A stretch of DNA of 64,000 nucleotides, from positions 1 through 64,000 of IMG/VR virus record IMGVR_UViG_3300038441_001101; one strand, written 5' to 3'. Position 1 is the stretch's first letter. The number at the start of each line of letters is the position of its first letter. Below the pieces are notes generated by a model that was not told the origin of the DNA, ran no database searches, and was given only the letters and a program-made list of their open reading frames with translations. The translations under genes and the position numbers were made by a program. Source of the DNA: a virus. Positions 56,014 through 64,000 of the stretch are shown piece after piece.

Positions 56014-56481
56014 ATGCCGTACGGCACGCAGGAACAGGTGGCGACAATGGCTTCCACGTGGACAAATGACGGGATTTGGGAGGACGACAATCCGGAGTAT
56101 CCCGGAACAGGCACTCCTTCCAATCCCACTTTGTCTGAAGTCAACGATTGGTTGGATCAGGTCTCGGCGGAGTTCAACATCGCGTTGGGTTCCCACTTCT
56201 TTGTGCCTTCCTCCGTGGATTCAGTGGACACCCCCAACGCCTACAAGGCCATCTCCAAGTACGTGGTCAACCTTGTGGCGGACCTATGCAATTTCAAGAA
56301 CAGCTCCGGGAGGTTCTTCACGGAGAAGGCCGTGGAGCGCGGCATCACCCCCATGGCGGCCATCCAGAAAGACATGAATAATTGGATCCAGATGAACTCG
56401 GACGGCCTCCTGGCGGACGGTGTGCAGCAGATTGTCAAGTCCTCCATTCGCAAGACGGCCTACTTCCGGGTGATAGGCTGA
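56014..56481 (+). CDS. Head-tail connector protein
   Basis: 155 residues, helical with a DUF-like pattern (WLDQVSAEFNIALGS, NLVADLCNFKNSSG). Position between capsid and tail terminator genes fits an adaptor (gp6-like). ATG 56014. Confidence 0.7.
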   Translation: MPYGTQEQVATMASTWTNDGIWEDDNPEYPGTGTPSNPTLSEVNDWLDQVSAEFNIALGSHFFVPSSVDSVDTPNAYKAISKYVVNLVADLCNFKNSSGRFFTEKAVERGITPMAAIQKDMNNWIQMNSDGLLADGVQQIVKSSIRKTAYFRVIG

Positions 56482-56483
56482 AC

Positions 56484-56969
56484 ATGGCAAAGATCACCGC
56501 CAGCATCCAGGTCAAGAGCAACGCCAAGCTGGTCCGCAAGGGCCTGGAGAACCTGCGGGCAGCCCTGCCCAAGATTGGAAATCACAGGGCTCTGGAGGCC
56601 GCCACGGAGATTGCTCGCAGGATGGCGCGACCCGGCAAGAGGATCAAGTATCCGGTCAATTGGGACTCCGTCAAGCAGAAGATCAAGGTCATCATCATGA
56701 TCCTTCGGAAGCAGGGCTTCCTGCCGTACAAAAGCACGCATGCACACGAACGCGGTTGGAAAGTCGAGCGGACCTCCAATGGTGCCAAGACCTACAATGC
56801 CGTGCGGGGATCCAAGTATCTGTACGGTACCATGCGCAACAAGAGGCAATCCAATATCCATGTTGGGAGACACTTGATCTTTCGCATCGTTTATGACGCA
56901 GTTGTTTCCCAGCTCCCCAAGAAGATCAAGGAATCCCTCAAGAAGGTTCCGAAGGCCACTAATGGCTGA
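56484..56969 (+). CDS. Neck / head completion protein (HK97 gp10-like)
   Basis: 161 residues, very basic (RRMARPGKRIKYPVNW, KQGFLPYKSTHAHERGW). HK97 gp10-like proteins have this length and charge and bridge head and tail. ATG 56484 follows the connector stop. Inference from place and charge. Confidence 0.65.
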   Translation: MAKITASIQVKSNAKLVRKGLENLRAALPKIGNHRALEAATEIARRMARPGKRIKYPVNWDSVKQKIKVIIMILRKQGFLPYKSTHAHERGWKVERTSNGAKTYNAVRGSKYLYGTMRNKRQSNIHVGRHLIFRIVYDAVVSQLPKKIKESLKKVPKATNG

Positions 56970-57453
56970 AGTCTGGGATTTCTATCAGCAGTGCGAGGAT
57001 GCCCTGGCGACCCGCATACGGGCCCTCAAGCCTGCCTTCTTCAAGAAGGACGAGCAGGTGTCGGACGACGACACTGTCCTCAGCGATGGCGCGGACTACT
57101 GGATCATCTATCGGCCGGGAGCCTTCCCCATTGCGGACAACAAGCTCACGCAGAAGATCATGGACATCGACTGGAATGTGACTATGGATCTGTACGTGCG
57201 GTACAAGACCTACAAGGAATCCTGGGGCAAGTTCCGCAAGTTCCGTGGGGCGCTGTTCTTCCTGCTCCATGCGGATCAGCACCTGGGTGGCGAGCACGCC
57301 ATCTCCAGAGTGACGCTCAGCTCCAATGAGATTGCGCAGTACTTCCGCTTTGCGAACACTCCGCAGGAAGCCAAGCCCAATTTCATCATACAGACCTGCA
57401 ACGTTGTCATCAGACAACAAGTTCGTTTTGATAAAACAGTATTCAATCTATAG
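56962..57453 (+). CDS. Tail terminator / neck protein-like
   Basis: 163 residues. Beta-rich with ADYWIIYRPGAFPIAD, MDLYVRYKTYKES and an aromatic centre; phage tail terminators of this size have such patterns. ATG 56962 overlaps the previous gene by 8 bases. It precedes the tail tube gene. Confidence 0.65.
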   Translation: MAEVWDFYQQCEDALATRIRALKPAFFKKDEQVSDDDTVLSDGADYWIIYRPGAFPIADNKLTQKIMDIDWNVTMDLYVRYKTYKESWGKFRKFRGALFFLLHADQHLGGEHAISRVTLSSNEIAQYFRFANTPQEAKPNFIIQTCNVVIRQQVRFDKTVFNL

Positions 57454-57464
57454 AAGGAGAAACT

Positions 57465-58277
57465 ATGGCAGCTCCATCAACTCAATTCTGGGGAGGGGAT
57501 GTTTACCTCTCCACGGTGTTCCCGCTGGATTCCAGTGGAGCACTTCAACCACCGGACGACTCAGTCTACGAGGGCCTGGAAGTGGACGGTGCTCGGACGT
57601 TCGACCTCACGCCTGCGGAAGGCAGCTACCTGGTCAACGTTGGCAATGGTCGGCTGCGGGACACGATCTATCGGGCTCCCCGAGAGGCCTCCCGAGCCGA
57701 GCTTCGGGTGGGCTATTCGCAGTTGGATGTCGTAGCGGCCCTCAGTGGCGTCAAGGTGTACGAGATTGCAGAAGCCAAGGCGATTGGTCGCCTGACTAAC
57801 CTGCAAGGCTCAGAGCCGGACGTGGCCCTGTTACTGATCCAGAAAGGCCATGACGAGAATGGTCTCACACGTTATTTGAGCTATGTGATCCCCAAGGGTA
57901 AGTGCATCCCGATCAGCAGCCCGTTCAACGAGAATGCCCTGGAGGTCCGCTACACGGTCACCATCAGCAACACAAAGAAGGAGATCTGGGGAGAGTCCTA
58001 TACAGTCCTCCGGCACGGCTTCACAGAGAACGGCTACCTGGAGATGGTCACGGTGGGTGTTCCCAAGATCGTGGCCTGGAAAGCCAATGGCTACGACGAG
58101 AACTTCAGCTTCCCGGCCGCCAAGCCCGCCATTGACGTGGCGAAGATCTCCGTGTGGAACTGGAATGACGGCACCGAGTACGAGGAAGGTGTTGACATCT
58201 TCCGCTACGTTGACCACGTCGACTTCGTCTCCGCACCAACTGCGGACGACATCATCGTTGCGAAATATGAGTATTGA
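57465..58277 (+). CDS. Major tail (tube) protein-like
   Basis: 270 residues, beta-rich with Ig-like segments (LEVDGARTFDLTPAEGSYLV, RFADGDNIIVAKY-type end). Place between tail terminator and tail chaperone fits the tube protein. ATG 57465 follows AAGGAG. Confidence 0.7.
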   Translation: MAAPSTQFWGGDVYLSTVFPLDSSGALQPPDDSVYEGLEVDGARTFDLTPAEGSYLVNVGNGRLRDTIYRAPREASRAELRVGYSQLDVVAALSGVKVYEIAEAKAIGRLTNLQGSEPDVALLLIQKGHDENGLTRYLSYVIPKGKCIPISSPFNENALEVRYTVTISNTKKEIWGESYTVLRHGFTENGYLEMVTVGVPKIVAWKANGYDENFSFPAAKPAIDVAKISVWNWNDGTEYEEGVDIFRYVDHVDFVSAPTADDIIVAKYEY

Positions 58278-58279
58278 TC

Positions 58280-58957
58280 ATGGCTATGCAACTGCGGCGG
58301 AAAGAAGTCGTTCTCGGTGAAACGGAGAGGATCGTTGTCTGTGAGGCTGGCTGGGATTACTCCTTTCGGTTCACCGAGAACGAGAAGGAGCTGGAACCCC
58401 TGCTGGCAGATCCTGCCAGCAGCGAGACCTTCAAGTACTTCTGTAGGAACTATTACTCACTGATGGCTTCCTGTGTGGTGGAGGGGAACACGCCCACTCC
58501 CCAGGAAGCCTTTGCGTTGTCCAGGCTCCATCTGGACAACTGGTACTTCACGGTGTGGGAGCTGAACGAGGACATCATTGGCTCTCCTTGCCCCAAGGCA
58601 ACCGAGCATGAGGAAGTGGAGTTCCGGGACGGCAGCAGTGTCACGGTCTGGCAAAGTCACGGCGTGCCTTCCTTCGTGCTCAAGCTGATCGAGATAGAAG
58701 ACTATGCAACAAAGAACCCGCTGGAAGGTGACCCAGCAGGGCAGGTCTTCTATTCCATGTTCTACCCCAAGCTGGCAGCCAGCTGTAATGGCTCCAGCAA
58801 CATCCCGGACGGCAGGGAGGTCCGCAACTGGCCACGAGGTGAGATCCAGAAGTGGCTGGAAGCCTCCCGCAGGCTGAACCCTGACTGGTTCGTGATCACC
58901 GAGAAGCAGCAGGAGGAGACTGCTCAATCGAAGAAAAAAAAAGTGAGGAAACGGTAG
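58280..58957 (+). CDS. Tail assembly chaperone (gpG-like, short form)
   Basis: 225 residues: acidic, helical protein (PQEAFALSRLHLDNWYF) ending in a Lys-rich tail (SKKKKVRKR). It lies between tail tube and tape measure genes as G in lambda-like phages. ATG 58280 follows a GAGTATTGATC leader. The A-rich end (58934-58942) is a slippery site for the longer form. Confidence 0.82.
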   Translation: MAMQLRRKEVVLGETERIVVCEAGWDYSFRFTENEKELEPLLADPASSETFKYFCRNYYSLMASCVVEGNTPTPQEAFALSRLHLDNWYFTVWELNEDIIGSPCPKATEHEEVEFRDGSSVTVWQSHGVPSFVLKLIEIEDYATKNPLEGDPAGQVFYSMFYPKLAASCNGSSNIPDGREVRNWPRGEIQKWLEASRRLNPDWFVITEKQQEETAQSKKKKVRKR

Positions 58958-59214
58958 GATGGCTCGTCAGCCGTCTTTCGCCGTTCTTCAAGGATTCGGG
59001 GAACGCCCTGCCCTCCTCCCTGAGGTCTTCCAGGGAGAACATTGTCCACTGGTGGGACTACTGGCTGCTCTGGAGGATGTCCGGGAAGCGCGTGGAAGCC
59101 TTCGTGCTGGCGACGGACTGGCAGGGAGCCCTGCCGCGTTCCATGCTGGACACCTTCTTTGAGCTGGACGACTTCTATGGCCGCATGGAATCGCAGAAAC
59201 TTGAGGAAACTTGA
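58280..59214 (+). CDS. Frameshifted tail assembly chaperone (gpGT-like, long form)
   Basis: At the A9 run (58934-58942) just before the short-form stop, a -1 shift opens a clean frame to TGA at 59212-59214 that adds about 90 residues (starting SEETVGWLVSRLSPFF, ending SQKLEET). Lambda-type phages make a G and a GT protein by this mechanism, and the location just before the tape measure gene matches. No intergenic start codon for the extension is visible. The coordinates span both frames; exact slip position is inferred. Confidence 0.85.
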
Positions 59215-59237
59215 GAAGGAAATAAAGGAGAAACAGC

Positions 59238-61904
59238 GTGGCAGATGACACCTATACTACCCTTTTGAACTTCGTATCCGAAACCTCGGCAGCAGACACG
59301 GACATCAAGAACACCACCGAGAATCTCAAGAAGATGGAGACTCAGGTGGAGAAGATCGGCAAGAGCAGCGCACAGGCACTGGGTGGCATCTCGTTTCCGG
59401 GAGACGAGCTCTCTGCCGACTTCGACCTGTTCGTCAAGGCATATGACAAGACGTTCCAGCGAGTTGGGGAAAAGACTGTTGACTTGCGATCGGGACTCAA
59501 GGCCACCCTGGGGGATCTGCAGAAGTTCAGCAGGACTTCCGTGGATGCACTCAAGGCAATCAATCTTGGGGACATCAACATCGAGCGGATCAAGGAGGGC
59601 GCCAAGAAGGCTGGCCAGGAGATCTCTGACGAGCTCGCGGCAGGTCTGGCCAGCGGAAATCTCACAGAAGCAGACTACATCGAGATCGAAGCCATCGAGA
59701 AGCAGATCAAGGGATTGCAGGAACTAGAGGAGGCTCGCCGGGAAGACCTGAAAGGGGCCATCCAGGCTTCCTCGATCAAGTCCAGGCTTCTTACGAGGGA
59801 GGCCTCCCTGCTGCGGAAGCAGGCGGCCGACATCCGCGAGAATGCGCAGATTCTCCGCAACCAATCCCAGCAACTGGCGAGCATCTCGCAGGTGAGCCTG
59901 GCGATCGGCACCGGCATTGTTGGCGGCATCTTTGGATTTGCGGCCAAGTACGTGAACTCCGCCAAGGAGGCCACCACGGTCACGGCAGCCTGGAAGAAGG
60001 CGCAGGACAGTCTCAAGGAGAGCGGGGAAAAGACCGGAGCCGTATTCGCGCAGGTGGCTTTGCCACTTTTGCAAAAAGCCGCTGACACAGCCGCCAAGGC
60101 CGCCTCCTTCATAGAGAAGCATCCGGAGATCATCCAGGCAGCTCTGAACGCTGGACTGATTGCAGCAGGGCTGGGTGCGGTGGGGTTGGCTGTCAGCAAG
60201 GGCATCAAGCTGTATGCCGACCAGCTGTACCTCAGCTCCATCCCGTTGCAACTGGAGGCGGGCAAGCTCCAGTTCGCGGCGGCGCGAGAGCAGCTGGTGG
60301 CGGCTCGCCTGCGAGCCGGAGCCATCACGCCCGATCAAGCGATCCCGACTTCTGTGCCTTCCTCCACGCAGAAGGTTCCTGGCATTGGGAACGCCCTCGG
60401 GACGCTGGCCAAGGTCACGCTGGTGGCAACCTCCGTGATCATCGGGGCAGAGCTGGGACTGACCCTCGGGAACGCCATCGCCAAGCTGATCGATCCGAAC
60501 TCCAAGGACATGACGATGCGGGAGACCCTGTTCTATGGTGGCGTGCGAGCTATCGAGGCTATAGAACAGAAGTGGTTCACGTTCCTTGGGAACATCGGGA
60601 AGTCCATCCCCGACCTGCTGGGAGGCAAGGCCCTGCGCCACCTGGGCGAGGCCGGGAACAAGAACCTCCAGAAGGTCGACAAGTTCTTCCAGGAGCTCCT
60701 GCTGGGTGCAGACGAGCTCGGCAAGGCCGCTGAGAAGCTCAGTGGCGTGCGCGGCTCTGCGAACTTTGAAGCTGTCCTGAAAGCCTACGAGGACTACAAG
60801 CGAGACGACCTGGCCATCATCCAGAAGCACTATGCCGAACGCAGCAAGGTCATCAGCGACGCCCTGCGAGCGGAAGCCAAGTCCAACGAGGAGTTCGCGA
60901 GGAACGCGGCCCGCATCCGCTCGCAGATGGGAAAGTCCATCGCAGATGCCACTGCCTCCTATGAGCAGCAGAGCATCCAGGCCGAGCAGCAATATGCGCA
61001 GGAGCGCGCCCGGATCATCCGGGACAGCGGGATCGAGATCCAGCGCATCGAGGAGCAGCTCCAGGAGAACTTGCGCAAGTTGCGGTTGGACCACGAGGAT
61101 AGGATCGAAGAGCTGGTCGCCTCCAGGGATGCCCTCGGCATCCTCAAGGAGCAGCAGAGCTACGAGAGGGCCCGTTCAGAAGAGATCCGGCAAGCCAATC
61201 AGGAGATACGCCAACGCAGGGAAGACCTGGCCCTGCGACTGCAAGACCTCGCGGAGAACTACGCCCAGGAGAAGGCTCAGCGCTACGCGGAGTTCCAGAC
61301 TCGCCTGGAGGAGATCCGTAATAATGCTGCGGAGCAGCTGCGCGAGTTGACTGCACAGCACCAGGCCGAGATCGCAGAGATCCGCGCCAATGCTGCCCAG
61401 CGCGTCAAGGAGCTCGATGACCAGCTCAAGGAGGAGCGCAAGCGCCGCTACGACTACTTCATCGCGCAACTGCAAGACCTGGACGCAAACCTGCTTGGCG
61501 AGAAGGCTCTCCGCAAGCAGCGCCAGGACGAGATGATCGCAGAGCTGGATGCCTTCCTGCTGCGGTACAAGGCCGGGATGGGAACCCTGCTGGCGGCTCC
61601 ACCACCCAAGGCCAGCGGTGGGTACGCCACCTACGGAACCTACCTGCTCGGGGACGCCATGGGTGGAGGGCGTGGGAAGACCGAGTACGTCCTGGGTGGA
61701 GACGTCACGGAATTGGCGGAGCGGGTGATGGGAGGCCGCATCTCCCGCAGCAAGATGATTGCCATGCTCTCCGCCGTGAACGGGGGTTCCCGCAACAACG
61801 TGACCTACAACGACTCCCGCAGGATTGAGAGCCGAGTCAGCGATGCAGACCGTCAGCGCATGATTGACGACACGTTAGATGCCCTTTCTATTGCATTGGA
61901 GTGA
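59238..61904 (+). CDS. Tape measure protein
   Basis: 888 residues. Helical and coiled-coil throughout, with three hydrophobic segments at about 220-245, 300-320 and 395-415, and a long charged coiled coil (about 560-790, repeats such as EEIRNNAAEQLREL). It sits after the tail chaperone and sets tail length; 888 residues corresponds to a tail of moderate length. The start is GTG 59238 behind AAAGGAG. Confidence 0.88.
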   Translation: MADDTYTTLLNFVSETSAADTDIKNTTENLKKMETQVEKIGKSSAQALGGISFPGDELSADFDLFVKAYDKTFQRVGEKTVDLRSGLKATLGDLQKFSRTSVDALKAINLGDINIERIKEGAKKAGQEISDELAAGLASGNLTEADYIEIEAIEKQIKGLQELEEARREDLKGAIQASSIKSRLLTREASLLRKQAADIRENAQILRNQSQQLASISQVSLAIGTGIVGGIFGFAAKYVNSAKEATTVTAAWKKAQDSLKESGEKTGAVFAQVALPLLQKAADTAAKAASFIEKHPEIIQAALNAGLIAAGLGAVGLAVSKGIKLYADQLYLSSIPLQLEAGKLQFAAAREQLVAARLRAGAITPDQAIPTSVPSSTQKVPGIGNALGTLAKVTLVATSVIIGAELGLTLGNAIAKLIDPNSKDMTMRETLFYGGVRAIEAIEQKWFTFLGNIGKSIPDLLGGKALRHLGEAGNKNLQKVDKFFQELLLGADELGKAAEKLSGVRGSANFEAVLKAYEDYKRDDLAIIQKHYAERSKVISDALRAEAKSNEEFARNAARIRSQMGKSIADATASYEQQSIQAEQQYAQERARIIRDSGIEIQRIEEQLQENLRKLRLDHEDRIEELVASRDALGILKEQQSYERARSEEIRQANQEIRQRREDLALRLQDLAENYAQEKAQRYAEFQTRLEEIRNNAAEQLRELTAQHQAEIAEIRANAAQRVKELDDQLKEERKRRYDYFIAQLQDLDANLLGEKALRKQRQDEMIAELDAFLLRYKAGMGTLLAAPPPKASGGYATYGTYLLGDAMGGGRGKTEYVLGGDVTELAERVMGGRISRSKMIAMLSAVNGGSRNNVTYNDSRRIESRVSDADRQRMIDDTLDALSIALE

Positions 61905-61907
61905 ACG

Positions 61908-62348
61908 ATGCCCTTGCCGAATGAGCTCATGATCGGAACGTTTGCTGGAGGGTTGGCAGGCATGGTGGCCTTGTCCAGCCTTGGAGAAGGGGTGTATTCC
62001 TCTGCAATCATGGAGGGCTCCTTCACGGTGGATCCTGTCCATCGCTCCACGCTCGTCATCAACATGGACGGACTGCAGAAGGAGATGGGCTGGCTCCAGG
62101 CTGCCTGGCACGTCAACGGATTGCGGGACGAGCAGTATGCAGCCCTCGTTGCCTACAAGACGGCCCACTCCACCAAGCTGTACATTCGTACATTGAATAA
62201 CAGTGGCAAGATATTCTCGAATTATCTTGTCATCTCTCATTGGCCTGTGAAGCCCGCCCGAGGGCATCCCACTGCCGTGGAGGCCGGGATCGTCCAGGAC
62301 TTCACGATCACATTCACGATGATGGTGGAAGCCGGGGAAGAACCCTAA
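61908..62348 (+). CDS. Tail protein, distal or tail-tip-like
   Basis: 146 residues, beta-rich (YSSAIMEGSFTVDPVHRSTLVINMDG, KLYIRTLNNSGKIFSNYLVIS). Between the tape measure and a large distal gene. May be a tail tip component. ATG 61908. Confidence 0.6.
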   Translation: MPLPNELMIGTFAGGLAGMVALSSLGEGVYSSAIMEGSFTVDPVHRSTLVINMDGLQKEMGWLQAAWHVNGLRDEQYAALVAYKTAHSTKLYIRTLNNSGKIFSNYLVISHWPVKPARGHPTAVEAGIVQDFTITFTMMVEAGEEP

Positions 62349-62349
62349 C

Positions 62350-64000
62350 ATGTCCATTGAGGCGAGGGCCGCCACCTCTGCAGAGCTTGCACTGTTCCGC
62401 ACAGAAGGGCACTGGGGAAAATACTTTGCCGCCATCCTGGCGCCGACCACAGTGTACACCGCCAGGGTGAACCAGACGTTCTCCACGACGGACAAGATCA
62501 TAGAGGTCACGTACGACACGGGATCTGGAACCCTGGCGGACGTGCTGGCCGACATGACCATGCTGGTCGGCTCGTCGGCTGGCGCGCACGACGTTGGCAT
62601 CTGCCGGGTGAAGTCCATCGACGCCGCCAAGGTGTACATCGGGGAGACCTCCCACATCGGCTGGGCCAATGGCCTCTATCTGACCATCCTGCGGGACTGG
62701 GGATTGTGGGCTCGGCACGTCCGCATCGTGGACGAGGTCGCCTACATGGACGGGACCATCGCCTACTCCGATCAGCATACAAACTTTGATCCTGTTGTGA
62801 TTGCCGGTGGCAATCGCGTCCTGAAACTCACAGCAGCAAGTGTTTCCACGCAATGGAATCTTGGCGCTTCGTATGTCCATGACTCCACGATCTCCAGTTA
62901 CTCCACCAGCGCCCCCAGCGCCAGTGGAACCAGTGGGTTGACGACTTCCACTCCCACAACAACGTTCAACGTGACGGGCTGGCATCCCGTCTACTTCACG
63001 CTCACGGCCGCCACTGGGAAGACCTGGTGGGAGATCCGCTGGGTGTACGTGTGGAGCGAGGCATCTCCTCCGCCTTCCGCAGAGTTCCCGAACGCCCCCA
63101 AGCAAGACCTGGAGACGGGTGGCTGGCAATTCAGCCTTCGCCTCTCGGAAAACGTGGACATCGCCACGGTGCGCGAGCGAGCCCTGGTCATCGTGTTCGG
63201 GGAGGAGTACTACGGCGTCACGCAGCAGTCCATTGGACAACTGGCTGGCTGCGAGAACGTCGTCGTCACAGGTTGGATTGGTGGCGAGGAGGAGATCAAC
63301 TGGAACCCGATGCAGGGCAGCGTGAGCTTTACGGCCTACACGGCCCACTACTGGTTTGGGAAGATCCCCTCCTATCCGGATGGTGTCCAGTTCATCACGG
63401 GCGCATCCTCAAAGTGGACACAGATGAAGAACCTCACCGTGGACAAGGGCCTGTACCACTTCCTGCACTGGCGCACTACCGCCACGCGCGTGATGGACGT
63501 GTCCCTGACTGGCGACACGCGCTACTCTCCGGAGGTCCATTCCCTGGCCTCGAACCTTTGGGAGCAGCTGCGTGAGATCGGCTGGCTGCAGATCCTGGCG
63601 ATCAGTGGCGTGGACAGGTTCAACCGATTGTTCATCCGCATCCATCCGCAGCTGGTTCCGCCAGCCAGTCGCACCTGGGCGACCGTCATGACGATCACGA
63701 AGGAAGACCTGGCCGAGGAAGTGGAGTTCAGCCGTGTCACTGTTCAGCCTAATGCGTTCGTGGATCTCAGTGGGGTGGCGGTCAACGAGAGCAAGAAGGG
63801 CACGCCCTACTTCTCCATCTCTCCGGGCAACACCTATCCCCCTTACGGCTCCCCGGAGATTGTTGACCATCTCCTTTCGGCGAGCCAGGCCCAGTCAAAC
63901 ACGCTGGCGGGCCTGTATCGCGGTTGGCTGAACAACGAACTCCCGGACATCCCCGCGAAGTTCATTGGGAACAACCGCATGATTGACTGCTTCCCGCAAC
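62350..64000 (+). CDS. Distal tail / baseplate protein (3' end outside window)
   Basis: Open from ATG 62350 through the window end with no stop (550 codons visible). Beta-rich with several Trp (ARHVRIVDEVAYMDGTIAY, INWNPMQGSVSFTAYTAHYWF) and a VRERALVIVFGEEYYGV segment. It follows tail genes and is likely a tail tip or baseplate hub. Family not named. Confidence 0.6.
   Translation, partial: MSIEARAATSAELALFRTEGHWGKYFAAILAPTTVYTARVNQTFSTTDKIIEVTYDTGSGTLADVLADMTMLVGSSAGAHDVGICRVKSIDAAKVYIGETSHIGWANGLYLTILRDWGLWARHVRIVDEVAYMDGTIAYSDQHTNFDPVVIAGGNRVLKLTAASVSTQWNLGASYVHDSTISSYSTSAPSASGTSGLTTSTPTTTFNVTGWHPVYFTLTAATGKTWWEIRWVYVWSEASPPPSAEFPNAPKQDLETGGWQFSLRLSENVDIATVRERALVIVFGEEYYGVTQQSIGQLAGCENVVVTGWIGGEEEINWNPMQGSVSFTAYTAHYWFGKIPSYPDGVQFITGASSKWTQMKNLTVDKGLYHFLHWRTTATRVMDVSLTGDTRYSPEVHSLASNLWEQLREIGWLQILAISGVDRFNRLFIRIHPQLVPPASRTWATVMTITKEDLAEEVEFSRVTVQPNAFVDLSGVAVNESKKGTPYFSISPGNTYPPYGSPEIVDHLLSASQAQSNTLAGLYRGWLNNELPDIPAKFIGNNRMIDCFPQ

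Noticed and set aside
54619-56196. Minus-strand open frame (about 525 codons) opposite the capsid genes
   Set aside because: Opposite to a coherent head operon with overlaps and ribosome sites; composition is that of an antisense shadow.
59724-61094. Minus-strand open frame (about 456 codons) opposite the tape measure gene
   Set aside because: Antisense of a helical repeat gene; no motif.
1-64000. tRNA genes and integrase
   Set aside because: No cloverleaf with a TTCRA-type loop, and no tyrosine or serine recombinase, was seen by eye. The AP2-like protein at 33056-33439 was considered as an integrase arm-binding domain but lacks a catalytic part.

Overview
The window is most of the genome of a tailed double-stranded DNA phage (Caudoviricetes), probably a long-tailed siphovirus. 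It has a large terminase, a DUF1073-type portal, an HK97-fold-like capsid, head-tail connectors, a tail tube protein, a tail assembly chaperone with a frameshift extension and a tape measure protein. No integrase, rRNA, tRNA or CRISPR array was seen. Genes are tightly packed with overlapping ATGA or TGATG junctions and strong AAAGGAG or GGAGG ribosome binding sites. Host identity cannot be read from the sequence. A lipobox protein and a spanin-like protein next to the lysozyme hint at a diderm host.

Layout. 1-4690 (+): the 3' end of a tail fibre gene, a response regulator with an HD-GYP (cyclic-di-GMP phosphodiesterase) domain, and a lysis group with a spanin-like protein, a GH25 lysozyme and a lipobox/holin-like protein. 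It ends at a bidirectional terminator near 4710-4747. 4746-36343 (-): a convergent early/middle block of about 70 mostly small genes. It holds a DUF550 nucleotide pyrophosphohydrolase, HNH nuclease, Dam-like methylase, DnaN clamp, a putative DNA hypermodification cluster (radical SAM-glycosyltransferase, P-loop kinase, sulfotransferase-like protein, amino acid:DNA transferase-like protein, class II glutamine amidotransferase), a RepA-like helicase, a Sak4-like ATPase, an ERCC4 nuclease and a UvrD-like helicase. 36344-37742: a gene-poor control region with iteron arrays and a promoter. 37743-64000 (+): terminase, a glycan cassette (CDP-glycerol transferase-like, FkbM methyltransferase, a triple-domain fucosyltransferase/GT-A/methyltransferase), portal, a run of tagged effector-like proteins, a DUF2213-ChaB-ParB fusion, capsid, connectors and tail genes up to a distal tail gene cut by the window edge.

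The minus-strand block also holds noncoding stretches rich in inverted repeats. The largest, about 1,050 nt at 22935-23985, looks like a giant structured RNA of the GOLLD/ROOL kind. Others sit at 30490-30790, 29593-29681 and in several short leaders. An H-type pseudoknot appears to sequester the ribosome binding site of the helicase gene (18913-18979).

How the parts may work together (inference): early minus-strand genes replicate and recombine DNA on a phage sliding clamp, probably with a host polymerase because none is seen here, and modify bases against restriction. Late plus-strand genes build the particle. Several proteins near the portal share a glycine-rich tag (GHxGRPGxVGGS) fused to unrelated domains, including ADP-ribosyltransferase-like and metallopeptidase-like ones, which suggests a modular set of capsid-packaged, injected effectors.
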